Positions 10,828 through 21,536 of a DNA stretch of 64,000 nucleotides are shown here, piece by piece. The DNA lies in the NCBI GenBank assembly GCA_021030905.1, contig JAGFMI010000006.1:2046001-2110000 (forward strand), read 5' to 3'. How positions within the stretch are numbered: the stretch's first letter is position 1; each line of letters begins with the position of its first letter. The notes under the pieces are model-generated. The model was not told the DNA's origin. It searched no databases and was given only the letters and a program-made list of their open reading frames with translations. Source of the DNA: Pyrenula massariospora (lineage: Eukaryota; Ascomycota; Eurotiomycetes; Pyrenulales; Pyrenulaceae). The translations under genes were made by a program, and so were the position numbers.

Positions 10828-13800
10828 TTTGACGATTGTTTGGATTGAACTGAAAGTTCTTTTGGTGATGGATGAGTGTTTTGAATTGGTTGTATTGAAA
10901 TGTGGATTGATTGATTGAATGTTGTGATGAAGAGTCTGGATTCGTTGGGTTCTGGACGACTTCTTTATAGCTTTTTGAAGCCCATAGAGAGCGCCATCGT
11001 CATCGACGACATCTCTGTCTCGCAGACCCTAGCATCTCGAGATCGTCATCGGAATCAGGGAAATCTCACGCTTGCCATGGGCCAACGTAAGTGAGGTCAG
11101 GGTGCCTCGGGTTGGCATTCACGACAATCCGTCGGCTAGTAAGATATTTCAGCTCAGGAGCTCCCTTCATGCCCCCCTGTCTGAGGATGTGACTGGCCCA
11201 TGAGAGGATATGCCACAGGCTAGGGTCCAAAGCAAAGTTTTAGGCTCTTGAAGCCTCTGTGGCTTCGGCGATGGTCATTTTGGGCAGATACCAGAAGATG
11301 GAAAGCGATATGTCGATCTCTGATCACCGGCAGATTCAGGGGAGCAACACTGGCGGGAAAAAGGACACGAGACATGTGGAGAAGAGAAGGGATGAAAGTC
11401 GAGGATGAACGGGCGCCTAGCTCGAACTTAGGGGGATCTGGTATGTTTGACAAGGCTAAGAGAAAACAGGGAAGTGATTTGTGAGCTCCATGAGCGGTGG
11501 ATTCACGATCCAATCGTGAAATTCTGTATGACCAAAAGGAACAGACAGGCAGCCATACGCATTGAGAGGTCATCTCGGCGTACGGTAGAATACAGAAAGA
11601 ATTTTCAATAGCTCAACGGTCCAAACGGTGGATTCTCTTCAGCCGGTCGAATCATGAGAGCCGCGGCGTAATGCTGCGAAAGCTTTCAGAAAAGGAAACA
11701 CTTCATCACGGCGAGCAGTGAGCCCAAGCCTCCCCCATGAGCCGAATCATGTGAAATCAGGCTTTGTGGCAAAAAGCATTGACCATCTCCGCTCGCCAAC
11801 CCCTGGGGTATAACGAGCCAACGGCCATTAGCTTACAGCCTGGAGCCCCAAAGGAGAATCATGAGAAAGTCTAGACGAGGGATCCCGATGCCGGAAGTCG
11901 AGCGTCAGGAACATCCCCAAAATCGTAAAACGCATGTCGATGGACTTTCAGCATGTCGATCTTTCCAGCTGCTTGGTTCAGCAGGACAGGCATCCAAAAG
12001 GGCATCCGAAAACAAGCGCCGCTCTTTGCGATTTGCGCTGTCATGACAGATTCGGCGTTGATCTTCCATGTAGACAGGAAAGCCGGTAGTTGGCGGTGTA
12101 GAACGGCGCTTCAAGCCTCGTTCTGCGCAGAAAATTTCAACAAGATAGGAGAATTTGAGCAGATGACGTCCTTGGGTGGGCCATCCGGCCATCCCCTGTT
12201 GGACGCGGGGGGCGGGAAGGATTTGTTAAGGGGAGGCATTAAGAACGCGAGAGAGCATCCTCGTAGCCGCAAGAATAGAAGGCACAGCCTCAACGCTTAA
12301 AGGGCGTGCTTGATTCGAATCCATCCAATTTTGTAAGCGACGGCCAACATGTCCATTGCTGATGGGAAAACTCTTAGGATTCAGCATCGGACAAGGTGAG
12401 TGGATGCAATTGGATGAAAAGGCTAAGCGAAGCTGCCCGGCTCCGCCTTTTCTGGTGCCCTAAAGCCTCTGCCTTCTTCTATCCGCTTCGGCTCCTATAA
12501 ACGGTCTAATAGCCTGACTAGTCAGAACCTTAGTGGATGACGGCACCGCATTGACGCCAATTTCAACAGCAATTTTTCAGTCGCGTCGTCGTTTCGCGGC
12601 TGGTTGCCTTTCAGACGTCGCGCATGAGGATGAACGCAAGGTTTCGTACCAGATGCGAAATCAGCTGAGCCGCGTCCCCGTTTTTGTTGTGATCCAGACC
12701 AGACGTCAGGGCTGTCGTGAAACGGAGGAGAGGAGACTTACGCGAAGCAGCAATGTGGGCCGATGATCTCATACGGATATCCCTGGCAGCGCAGCCTTAG
12801 TGCGGCCAAGGGGTTGACAGCCACTGCACCAGACGATCTTTACCTTTCTGAACCCTTAACCCGCCTTGTTATTCATACCCTTAATCCAGCAACCAGAAAC
12901 GAACGCTGCCAACTCCTTTTCCAGAAGGCCAGCCGCCGTGAGTCCGTGGCGCTGTCATGGTGGAAAGCCACAGTCACACAAGCCACTGCAATAAATGGAT
13001 GGCGCCCTTCCTGAATGACGATCACCAGCCTAATGCATCATTCAGCCCTGCGCATACTTCTTCTGCGCCTCGACGGTCACGGGAAATTTCCGTGCAGAAG
13101 TGTCTATGTGTCATCGCTGCAGAGACTGAGACATGCGTTGAGCTTAACCCGAGCTCCTACATTGAAGTGCATTGAAACTCTGAGAGTGGTAAACAACACA
13201 TATGCATCTTCCGAAATCGACCGCTTGTGACGTACACTACTAAGGACTTGCCTTAATCGATAGAATCCGAGAAACCCTTCGGAAAGCCATTTGAGGATTC
13301 TTAATATGTGTCCCGCTCCAAGAAAGGGATATGATCGTGACGAGCCAGAATGAAACTTAGGAAATCGGCCGAAAGCATTTTCTACGTTGCAGCGACGTCT
13401 AGGGTTCTCTCTAAACGACTTTGTTTTAAAGACTCCACGGAGACTAATGCAGTACAGGCTGCATCTCACGGCAAAGACGGCTAATAGATCGTGTTATACA
13501 CTTTCTCTCGTAGTCTCTCGACTGCGACATTCCACTCACGTGATGAAATGGTTCTGCTCGAATAATCCCAATGTTCATGGTGTCATTACTGTTCGAATAG
13601 CCATAATGGATCCTAGGGCCTCAACCTGAAAGACACGTTCCAGTCGAATGGTTTCACGAGTATCAATTCGTCTTTGTTTGTGTCTCCCATTTGTTCTTTG
13701 TCTCTTACGCTCCTTATTGTCGTGTAGTAGAAATTTTCTTTCTTTTCAATGCACGTACATTTTGAGAAGTTTTCGTTCTGGCCGAAGCTGTGTTTCCCCC

Positions 13801-13836
13801 TCGTAATCGCAGATCTGGTCCTCAAATTCTTTCCTG
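10828..13836. other. 3 kb without a supportable gene
   Basis: The proximal part is the hydrophobin promoter; the distal end must hold the promoter of the 809-residue protein. In between, open frames up to about 120 codons occur on both strands (for example 11953-12300 + and 13469-13104 -). None has recognisable motifs or is extended by convincing splice sites. No terminal inverted repeats, LTRs or tRNA-like folds were seen by eye. It could hold a non-coding RNA, a decayed gene or a decayed element. Confidence 0.4.
10961..10970 (-). promoter_or_regulatory. TATA box of the hydrophobin gene
   Basis: On the minus strand this reads CTATAAAGAA, about 135-145 bp upstream of the hydrophobin ATG. The leader between it and the ATG contains a CAATCAATCAATC run. 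Hydrophobin genes are strongly expressed, and a canonical TATA element fits that. The transcription start was not measured. Confidence 0.6.
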
Positions 13837-16266
13837 ATGGACCGTACAAGTCAATGGCTGGATGATAATCAAGCTATTAGAGACAGCCTCAAGAAAGCGC
13901 TGGCCCCGGTTAGACGCAGACAAAAAAAGCAACCTCACCATGAACCTGCAATTTTCGTTGACCATACTAATGATTCAGCAACTACGTTGACTCCTTCCTC
14001 ACTTTCAAAATTTGTATCACCCCATTTCGATGATAGTATAGGGAGTAGATCGACATCGAGATTTTCGTCAATATCTCCAAAGTCTAGCGCAACAACACTA
14101 AACGAAGCAGTTCTGCCCGCTAGAAGTCTTGGTCATTTTGAACTCTACAAAGCCTACATTAATGATCATCTTCTGGCGGCTTCCAAGCCGCCCAGCAGAT
14201 CAATCCTCGCTTATAGAGAAGCTGAAGAACAAATTGTTCCACCACATAAACAACATCCAGCATCTGTCAACGTTCAAAGACCAGCACTGAACCATGCTCC
14301 ATCCGTCAAGAGTGTGCATCCTGATCGTGAAGTTGCCTCAAATCCAGAACTGATCAGGAGAACACATACCTCGAAAGCGCAAATGCGCCCCACAGACCCG
14401 CCAAATGGGCCACGACCCATGCCTCCCACAAGACCCAAGGCACGAGGGCCAGACTCGCGATCTACTCAATCTCTCTTTGGCCAAGATATCCAATGGAATA
14501 TGTCCAACGCAGCTTTGCGCCGAGCATTCGGTTCTCCAACATCCAAAGACCCCGGACGGCTCACCGAAAAAGCTGCCGCAGAAGGCTTGGTCGATCAAGA
14601 GGTCCCTCCCAGTCCAGGCCTCAGGAAGCTCAACTCTTCTCAAGATCTCCGTGGACAATCAGCAATGGAGGTATTACGTAGCCACGACAACACTCCGGTG
14701 CAAGAAAGCTCTTACCCTGATGTGAAGACACAAATTGAGAGGTCGTCAAAAATGTCGCAAGTAAGCCCTGCTCCGACTGTTCCACCGCACAACAAAATAG
14801 TAGATCAGCTATCTGCAGCTCCTAGGAAGCATATTCGCGGCCGAAGCGTCCGAGCGACAACAAAGACACACCATCCTTCTGCTGCGGCCGTTCCATCAAA
14901 GCCTCTTCCGCCGCCTCCCTCATCCCTCGTGGCTCCTGTAGCTGCATCTTCTCCTCCACCTTCGGCTTCTATATATTCAATAGGCCACTTCGGCTCTTTC
15001 TGCATCCTTGACACCTTCGCTCCCGGCTGCCCTGTCTCTGCGGTCTCTGAAGACCTCCGCCACAATCTCGACATCAGTGATCGTTTTCACTTGAACATGC
15101 AAGAGATCGAGGGAGCGGCCATGGACATGGTGACCTCATACGACCGTGAAGGTAAAGAAATTACACAGCTTGTCCTCTTCAACCCACTTATTGCACCTTC
15201 GACGGGAAGCAGCCGGTTCATGGTCGCTTGTCTCATCAACATCACTGGTTTCATCTCCGATGCTGTACAAGACCAAGAGCTTGACTCTGGCGCGGCAGAA
15301 GTGCAGGGAGACTCACACTCTTCGCTGCTAAACGTTGTGGAGCAGATATATAAGAATAAAGCAATTTCTTCGCGTCCAGGACCTGCAATTATCGAAACAG
15401 ACACCCAAGGCCGCCCAAGGCAATGGGACGCCAGCAAAATCCATCCACCTCCAGATGACCTCTCACCCGATGAGCTCTTGCCATCCGGGCTCGAAGACGA
15501 TCTCCTGAATGTCGACGCTCCATCCGACGATGAGAGCTACATCTCCGACGCGACCTCCCGGCGCGAGATCGTAAACCTCGGCGTAAATGGCGGCTACGCA
15601 TATGAGATCGACCGCGCAAAGAGCCCAGGCCAGTGGACGACCATACCCCTGATCGGCACCAACAAATCTGCCACGCACAGCACCATAACCCTCCGCTCTT
15701 CCACGCCATCCGGCCCACCTCCGCCCGTCCCCACGCCGAGCAATGATCTGGACATCTGGGAGCAGCTCGCCAACGAGGAGGCAGAACCCGAGCGTGAGCC
15801 CTCGCGCGGAGTCGCGTCCCCACTCGCCTCCGCCATGGACTCGCTCTCCCTCACTGCCTCCCGCTCCCCAACCCCAACCCCTCAAGCTTTAAACCCCCTC
15901 GACGCCACCCTAAACTCCTTCATAACCTCCCTCCAAAACCTCTACTCCCCTCTCCTCATCCTCTCCCATGACCCTCTCAGCAAATCCTTCTACACTGTCT
16001 CGCACCTATCCCCCTCCCTCTTCACCTCCGCCGACGCCTACGCGCGGCTGGAAAACCTACCCGCGGAGACGGTAGCCGAGTTGGGTCGGAAACTGGATGC
16101 TGGGGAGAGGTTTCGGATCGGGGTTGGGGTTTGGGGGGCTGGGGAGGAGGGAGAGAGTGAGATGTTCTGCGTACCTGTTATTGGAAAAGAGGGTGGGACG
16201 AGCTGGATCTGTGTGGTTGTTGGGGAGCAGGAGGGGGGTGGGAGGGTAAGGTTTGCGGGGGAGTAA
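13837..16266 (+). CDS. Uncharacterised conserved fungal protein, 809 aa
   Basis: One intact exon from an ATG at 13837. I do not recognise the family. Residues 1-380 are low in complexity and rich in Ser, Pro and Thr, with poly-proline pieces (PLPPPPSS, PPPVP). This suggests a disordered, possibly phosphorylated region. A folded segment begins about residue 385 (IGHFGSFCILDTFAPGCPVS) and runs to about 490. It contains LVLFNPLIAPSTGSSRFMVACLINITGFI, whose alternating strands and helices recall a PAS/GAF-like sensor fold; that is only an impression. A second folded segment fills residues 690-809 (FITSLQNLYSPLLILSHDPL, then FYTVSHLSPSLFTSADAYARL). Base composition climbs steeply towards the 3' end. 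No signal peptide or membrane helix is seen. Confidence 0.75.
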   Translation: MDRTSQWLDDNQAIRDSLKKALAPVRRRQKKQPHHEPAIFVDHTNDSATTLTPSSLSKFVSPHFDDSIGSRSTSRFSSISPKSSATTLNEAVLPARSLGHFELYKAYINDHLLAASKPPSRSILAYREAEEQIVPPHKQHPASVNVQRPALNHAPSVKSVHPDREVASNPELIRRTHTSKAQMRPTDPPNGPRPMPPTRPKARGPDSRSTQSLFGQDIQWNMSNAALRRAFGSPTSKDPGRLTEKAAAEGLVDQEVPPSPGLRKLNSSQDLRGQSAMEVLRSHDNTPVQESSYPDVKTQIERSSKMSQVSPAPTVPPHNKIVDQLSAAPRKHIRGRSVRATTKTHHPSAAAVPSKPLPPPPSSLVAPVAASSPPPSASIYSIGHFGSFCILDTFAPGCPVSAVSEDLRHNLDISDRFHLNMQEIEGAAMDMVTSYDREGKEITQLVLFNPLIAPSTGSSRFMVACLINITGFISDAVQDQELDSGAAEVQGDSHSSLLNVVEQIYKNKAISSRPGPAIIETDTQGRPRQWDASKIHPPPDDLSPDELLPSGLEDDLLNVDAPSDDESYISDATSRREIVNLGVNGGYAYEIDRAKSPGQWTTIPLIGTNKSATHSTITLRSSTPSGPPPPVPTPSNDLDIWEQLANEEAEPEREPSRGVASPLASAMDSLSLTASRSPTPTPQALNPLDATLNSFITSLQNLYSPLLILSHDPLSKSFYTVSHLSPSLFTSADAYARLENLPAETVAELGRKLDAGERFRIGVGVWGAGEEGESEMFCVPVIGKEGGTSWICVVVGEQEGGGRVRFAGE

Positions 16267-17428
16267 AGTCAATAGTCGCCGGAGCAGGTAAGTTTATTTT
16301 GCAGCGCTGGGATGGCTTTTGATCGCGATGCTCAGCACTGGTATGAAATTAAGTATGTAGGCTCCTCATTAGCTGATAGAACCGAGATATTTTAGTTTGC
16401 AGCACGTAGGAGCTAGAAAACATTTCTTAGAGGCTTGATAAAGGTACACCTTCAACCCGCCCTTTGACTTTCCAGATCAAAGCGGCCGGGCATCTGGCTG
16501 GCTTGTCTAGACAGCGGACATATAGATACAGTATGAGAAGTGAAATTCATGGTAATACAGGCAGTGGAGCGATTGAATCTGAAAACCAGAATCTATAGAC
16601 TTTCCAAAAACACTACTACCTCGAGCTAAACCTACGTCGTCGCTCTGGTCTCCTCCGGCTAGGTCAGAAAATCGTCCCAAGATTATCACGTGCCGCAAGC
16701 ATCGTGAGTGTGATTCATTCATGGTACTGGGTACTGTGACTCCAGTGGTCATCAGACCTCCACATTATTGTGTTATTGTGTAATTGTGTAATTGTAAAAG
16801 TGAAGGCAGGCGCGTCTGCCTTCCTACAATCAAACAATCAAACAATCAAAATGAGCGAGCAAACCAAGCAAACATCATTTAGGTGGTCCAGGCAGCAGAC
16901 TCGCCGAATTTTAGCGTCTTGGCAGTGACTATATGAACCTCTCCCTCCCCCAACCTCTCTTCCTCTCACCATCCGAGTGCAGGGGTTTGACCAGCAGCAG
17001 TGAAGATTCGTCTGAGCTCTGGTTTTTGCTAGTTGAAAACTATAAACCTTTGACCGCTCCAGTTGGTCTTCGTGATCGGCTGGGAATTTTTGAACTGAGA
17101 ACACCAAAAGACATGTGTGTCATTCTTTTCATCATGATCGCTCGGCTTGTCTGAGGGCTTGGAGAAAAGATGCCGCACGTATAACAATGTCGATGAATGA
17201 TAGGATAGCTGAAGGGACTTCAAGTAGCTTAATAATTTGTAGGTAGATCTACACTCTGCACTAACTACAATGAGATACGGATATTTGTTCCAAGTTCATA
17301 TTCAAATTTTATCATACCCCGTCGCCCCTGGTCTACGCTCTATCAATCATCGGCTCCCCGGCGTGATCCAACGCGTCCCTGTGAGTTCTACACTGCCTCC
17401 CCTCTGAGCGCCACGATACTTCATCACA
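16267..17428. other. Intergenic with simple repeats
   Basis: Contains two short low-complexity tracts and then the promoter of the MAT2B-like gene. No coding frame looks real; the 89- and 73-codon frames around 16838-17154 have no homology I recognise. Confidence 0.5.
16764..16850. repeat. Simple repeats: ATTGTGT-rich tract and (CAATCAAA)x3
   Basis: Positions 16764-16796 are an imperfect run of TTATTGTG and TAATTGTG units. Positions 16827-16850 are exactly three copies of CAATCAAA in tandem. Such tracts are likely to vary in length between strains. Confidence 0.8.
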
Positions 17429-18551
17429 ATGTCTGAAAAGACCGTCCTCATCACCGGCGGCGCTGGCTTTCTTGGCCGGGCTGTAATGCAAGCCTTCACC
17501 CGCGCCGGTTGGAACGTCGTCGGAACTGGACTAAGTCGCGCAGAGCCACCAGCGTATAGGAAAGTGGATCTGCTGGACGAAGACGCTGTGGAAAAATGCT
17601 TGGATGAGGTCAGGTAGGTCCTTACCCACGTGTAGCGTTTCAACAGGTAGGTGAAGGATACTCGAGGTAGAGGATCGCGTGCGAATCTGTTGGACAGGCT
17701 AACACCTCATTAATACGGGAACAGACCACAAGTCGTCGTCCACTGTACGTCCCATCCTCCTCGCAATCCTCCAAAAGACTAACCTCTCTGAAGGTGCCGC
17801 CGACCGCTCCCCAGATTCCGTCTCCAGAAACCCCACCGCCGCCCGTTCCATCAACGTAACTGCCCCCTCCACCCTCGCAACCCTCACATACACCCGCAAA
17901 ATCCTCCTCCTCTACATCAGCACCGACTACGTCTTCCCCGGGCCCCCCGGCGCCGCCCCTTACAGCGCCACCTCCCCCCCCTCCCCACCCAACCTCTACG
18001 GCCAGACCAAGCTCGACGGCGAACACGCCGTCCTCACCGCAACGCAGCACACCGGCTGGGCCGTCGCGCTGCGCGTCCCCGTCCTCTACGGCCACAGCAA
18101 CCCTCGTGACAACTGGGGCGAGAGCGCGATCAACACGCTCGTCAGCGCCGTCTGGAAGGCGCAGGAACCCGGCGCGAAGGTCAACATGGACGACTGGGCC
18201 GTGCGCTACCCGACCTGTACTGAGGACGTGGGGAGCGTCTGCGAGAAGATCAGCGAGCTATACCTCACCCGCCTCAAGTCACCAGACGACAGCAAGATGC
18301 CAACGATCCTCCAGTTCAGCGCAGAGGACAGGTACACAAAGTACCAGATCTGCGAGGTGATGGCGGAGATCCTGGGCCTGCCGCTGGACGGGATGGTGGC
18401 GAATCGGGAGGGGAATGATCCGAAGGCGGAGGTGCAGAGGCCGTTCGATACGCATCTGAGTACGAAGGAGTTGAGGGATTTGGAGATCGAGGTGCCCACG
18501 ATGGATTTTGTGGGGTGGTGGAGGAGGGAGTTGGGTGCTTTTCGGCATTGA
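17429..18551 (+). CDS. MAT2B-like SDR / dTDP-4-dehydrorhamnose reductase family protein
   Basis: Three exons: 17429-17613, a 20-nt micro-exon 17725-17744, and 17794-18551, giving 320 residues. The family comprises extended short-chain dehydrogenases; in animals the MAT2B member is the regulatory subunit of S-adenosylmethionine synthetase, and fungal relatives are usually annotated the same way. The N-terminal NADP-binding motif is VLITGGAGFLGRAV (residues about 6-19). The micro-exon restores VVVHCAADRSPD, the conserved strand after the nucleotide fold. The catalytic region reads YISTDYVFPG and then NLYGQTKLDGE with the YxxxK pair. The C-terminus (FDTHLSTKELRDLEIE) is also typical of the family. 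The gene converges on a cysteine synthase gene 270 bp away. Whether it regulates SAM synthetase or is a free reductase cannot be told from sequence. Confidence 0.82.
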
Positions 18552-18821
18552 GGAAGATCTGTGCGAGAGGGTACGAGCAGCAAGAAGGTTCGCTAGCTCA
18601 GGTGATTGGTATGAGATATTAATACTTCGAAGCAATAACCTAGAATGGGTAAGAAGAGAACACGAAGTTGGTCATCAACGTAGAGGGCTTTGTGTTATTG
18701 CTTTTGATATCGGCCTATATACAGCGAGAGCCATGCTCCATAACAGACAATGACATGAGCCATCCCAACTCCTTATAAATGCCCGCTTGAACAACAAAAC
18801 TAGTCCAACTACCTCCCCTCT

Positions 18822-20083
18822 TCATGGCAATACAATATACTTCTCCAGCCTCTTCGGAATCGCGCCTCTCAACCCCTTGCTCTCCAACCACTTCTGACTG
18901 AACAACCGGTCCGCATACCGATACGCCCCATCACACAACACCGTCACCACAGTGTGCCCCTCCCCAAGCATCTCCGCCACCTCCTTCGCCGCCACCACAT
19001 TCAACGCGCTGCTCGCCCCCAGATACAGCCCCTCCTCGTCCAGACACCGGTACACCATCTCGATGCTCTTTTCATCGCTGATATGCAGCGCGCCATCCAG
19101 CACCCCGATCTCCTTCACCAGATTGTCCGTCACCCGCCCCTGCCCGATGCCCTCCGTGATGCTGCTCCCCGTACGCTCCTTCAGCTTCCCCCCGCTCGTC
19201 ACATAGCTGTGCAGCACGCTCCCGGGCGGATCCGCCAGATAGCACTTGACCCTCCCATCACTAACATCCTTCAAATACCTCGTGACCCCCGCGAGCGTGC
19301 CCCCCGTCCCCGTCGCGCACGTAAACGCATCCAAACTCCCATCCGTCTGCGTCCAGATCTCCGGGCCCGTGCTCTCAATATGCCCGCGCCGATTCGCCAC
19401 GTTGTCAAACTGATTCGTCCAGCACGCGCCCCTCTGCAGCGGATCCTCCCCCCTCACCCGCTCCGCGTGCCGCTTCGCCTGCCAGTTGTAGTTCTGCGGA
19501 TCTTCAAACGGCACGGCCGGCACGGGGTGCACCTCCGCGCCCAGCAACTTCAACAACTCGACCTTGCCCCGGCTCTGCGTGTCCGGCATGTAGATGACGA
19601 GCCGGTAGCCGCGGGCGCGGCACACGTGCGCGAGCCCGATGCCCGTGTTGCCCGCCGTGCCCTCGACCACGGTGCCCCCGGGCCGCAGCTGGCCGCGCTG
19701 CTCGGCGTCTTTGACGAGGTACAGGGCGGCGCGGTCCTTGACGCTGCCGCCTGGGTTTTGGAATTCGGCTTTGCCGAGGATGTCGCATTTTGTTTCGCGG
19801 GAGAGGGTTTGGAGCTTGATGAGGGGGGTGTTGGCGATTGCTGGGCCGGGGGCGTTAGTCTGGCTGTTAAGGAATCAGGGTAGAGGGAGGATGGTTCTGA
19901 AGCTTGGAGAGCTCTTGAATAGAAATTATAAATTTTCATACCGCCGCTGAGCCCACTGACAACCCCCTGCGCCCGTGACACCCCCATGCCGTACACATTT
20001 ATATTCTCAACCTGCGCCGGAAGTTTCGTGAGGGCCGTGCGCCTTGACGTGGTTGCAAAGCGCCGTATGCCATTTCGTAGCAT
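18822..20083 (-). CDS. Mitochondrial cysteine synthase-like PLP enzyme (Mcy1/Cys12 type)
   Basis: Two exons, 20083-19942 and 19840-18822, giving 386 residues. The enzyme should convert O-acetylserine and sulfide to cysteine with pyridoxal phosphate. The first exon encodes a mitochondrial targeting-like sequence ([20 protein letters not shown]). The fold-type II PLP site is built just after the splice: NTPLIKL, then [11 protein letters not shown] with the Schiff-base lysine. The cofactor phosphate loop corresponds to the TGTGGTLAG region. [11 protein letters not shown] is the substrate loop (canonical SSGNTG-like). The segment [16 protein letters not shown] and the end [18 protein letters not shown] match the yeast Mcy1 and fission-yeast Cys12 branch rather than the CysK-like cytosolic enzymes. 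The second exon is strikingly C-rich at third codon positions. Confidence 0.87.
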
Positions 20084-20595
20084 GGCCGAAGCTCTGAAAA
20101 AAAGGTTCAGAATGATATAAGACAGGAGATCTTCCCGCCTGTAAAGAACATGGGGAAGGAAAAGTTATTGGTGAGCGGACGCTTTTGGTGATCGCGTCAT
20201 GGCTCGGCGGACCTGCAGGATCTTAACTTATCTTATCGCGGAAAATCTTTATGCATGCTTTCATCGGGGTCGACATCAGCTTTTCTTTCTTGCTGCTCGT
20301 GTTTAGTGCTGAAATGAGAAATCGCCAGATTGAGTCACTTAGAAAATCTGGCAGTGAGATATGATCATGACTCGAATGTAACACCCATCGTGACCAAGAT
20401 CATGGTGCAGAAAGTCGAATCAATTACCTTCGAAGCTATGACAGAAGCAATGACCTGCATTGGCTCCAGCCCCGAAATCTATCTAAATTAACAACCCTCC
20501 CGGGAGTACATCCACAATACAAGTCCCATTGTTAAGGTTAATGGGAAGTCCGTTCACCACAGCTGGCTTTCCCCGTAAAAGTCTTGCCTCCCAGC
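20084..20595. other. Intergenic
   Basis: Promoter of the cysteine synthase gene and 3' flank of the Fig1-like gene. Nothing else is seen. Confidence 0.5.
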
Positions 20596-21536
20596 CTAGA
20601 CTTCAAATCCACCAGCATCCGTTCTGAAAGTACGAGCTGTTAAACCAACCGATGCTGGCTTAGGCGGAACCTCAGGGCCATCCCTTGTAAGTATAAAGTG
20701 CACCCCAAACGCGAAGGTTATCGTGAACGCGAGGATCACCCAATGAAACGCCTGCGCCATCGTCTCAGCCTTGATCTGCATCCCGCTCCCCCCAGCATTA
20801 TGCGTCGCAATCTGTAGCCCCTTCGTCCCGAATGTGACCAGTATGGCGGCCGTCAGCATTGCAATAACAGAGAATATCACGAACAGGCCGGTTGCTTTCC
20901 TGAGCTTGGGGAGATGCCGGTCGAGCCTCGACGCAGGCTTTTTCTGCTTCCTTTGAAGCAACAATCGGTGCAGCAACAGCGTGGAGCAGCTTGAGAACAG
21001 AAAAAGTCCGGCCGCAGTCGGGATCACGGCGGTGAATGATTTCTGCTGTAGCTCCACTGCTACTTGTAGGGCATCCACGTTAACCCCTCCCTTGAGGATC
21101 GACTGGACTTGCTTGGGCGAATTGAAAAACGTGGAGACGCATTTCGATTTCTTTTGAGGACCTGCGCAGATTGCTAGCAGGAGCGTCGAGTTAGGTAAGA
21201 CTGCTGGATAAAAAATCTCGATCTTTGCGTACCAAAGTATCCAAAACCGACTGCGTTCTTCCCTGAGCCGAGAGTTCCCAACGCTAACTGGGATAGCAAG
21301 CTGGTGCTGTTTGGATGAGGAGGAACGCAACTACACAGTAGTAGAACTTGAGGTTGGACATCAGTGGCAGATCCTAAAATTTTGCAATGAAGGTAGGACG
21401 TACCGTAGAGCAGCAAAGTAAGACCCCCAAGACAGTAAATGAAAACATGGGCTATCTTTTTGTCTGCGCGAATCTAGTCAGCTTAGCAATCGCATAATAA
21501 ATCTAACATCTTACGAGGCAAGTTCTTGAGATTCAT
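20596..21536 (-). CDS. Fig1-like membrane protein (Ca2+ regulator / membrane fusion family)
   Basis: Three exons: 21536-21515 (22 nt), 21463-21233 and 21173-20596, giving 276 residues. Fig1 proteins are four-helix plasma membrane proteins that assist Ca2+ influx and cell fusion in mating and polarised growth. The evidence is the topology plus the loop motif. A first helix lies in exon 2 (HVFIYCLGGLTLLLY). It is followed by an outer loop ending VGFGYFAICAGP, which spans the exon 2/3 joint and matches the GYFxxC signature of the family. Three more helices follow (FTAVIPTAAGLFLF, ATGLFVIFSVIAMLTAAILV, FHWVILAFTITFAFGVHFIL). Two further cysteines flank the loop. The tiny first exon and an exonic 30-nt piece that could be read as a very short intron make the N-terminus less certain. 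Confidence 0.68.

Noticed and set aside
12301-12330. GATTCGAATCC, resembling a tRNA T-loop
   Set aside because: The flanking bases cannot form the T-stem and no acceptor or anticodon stem is found nearby.
15389-15885. Antisense frames of 140-144 codons in the 809-residue gene
   Set aside because: They are Arg/Gly-rich shadows of the coding strand with no homology.
18954-19883. 309-codon plus-strand frame opposite the cysteine synthase
   Set aside because: It is the antisense of a clear PLP enzyme exon, composed of His/Pro/Arg-rich low-complexity sequence.
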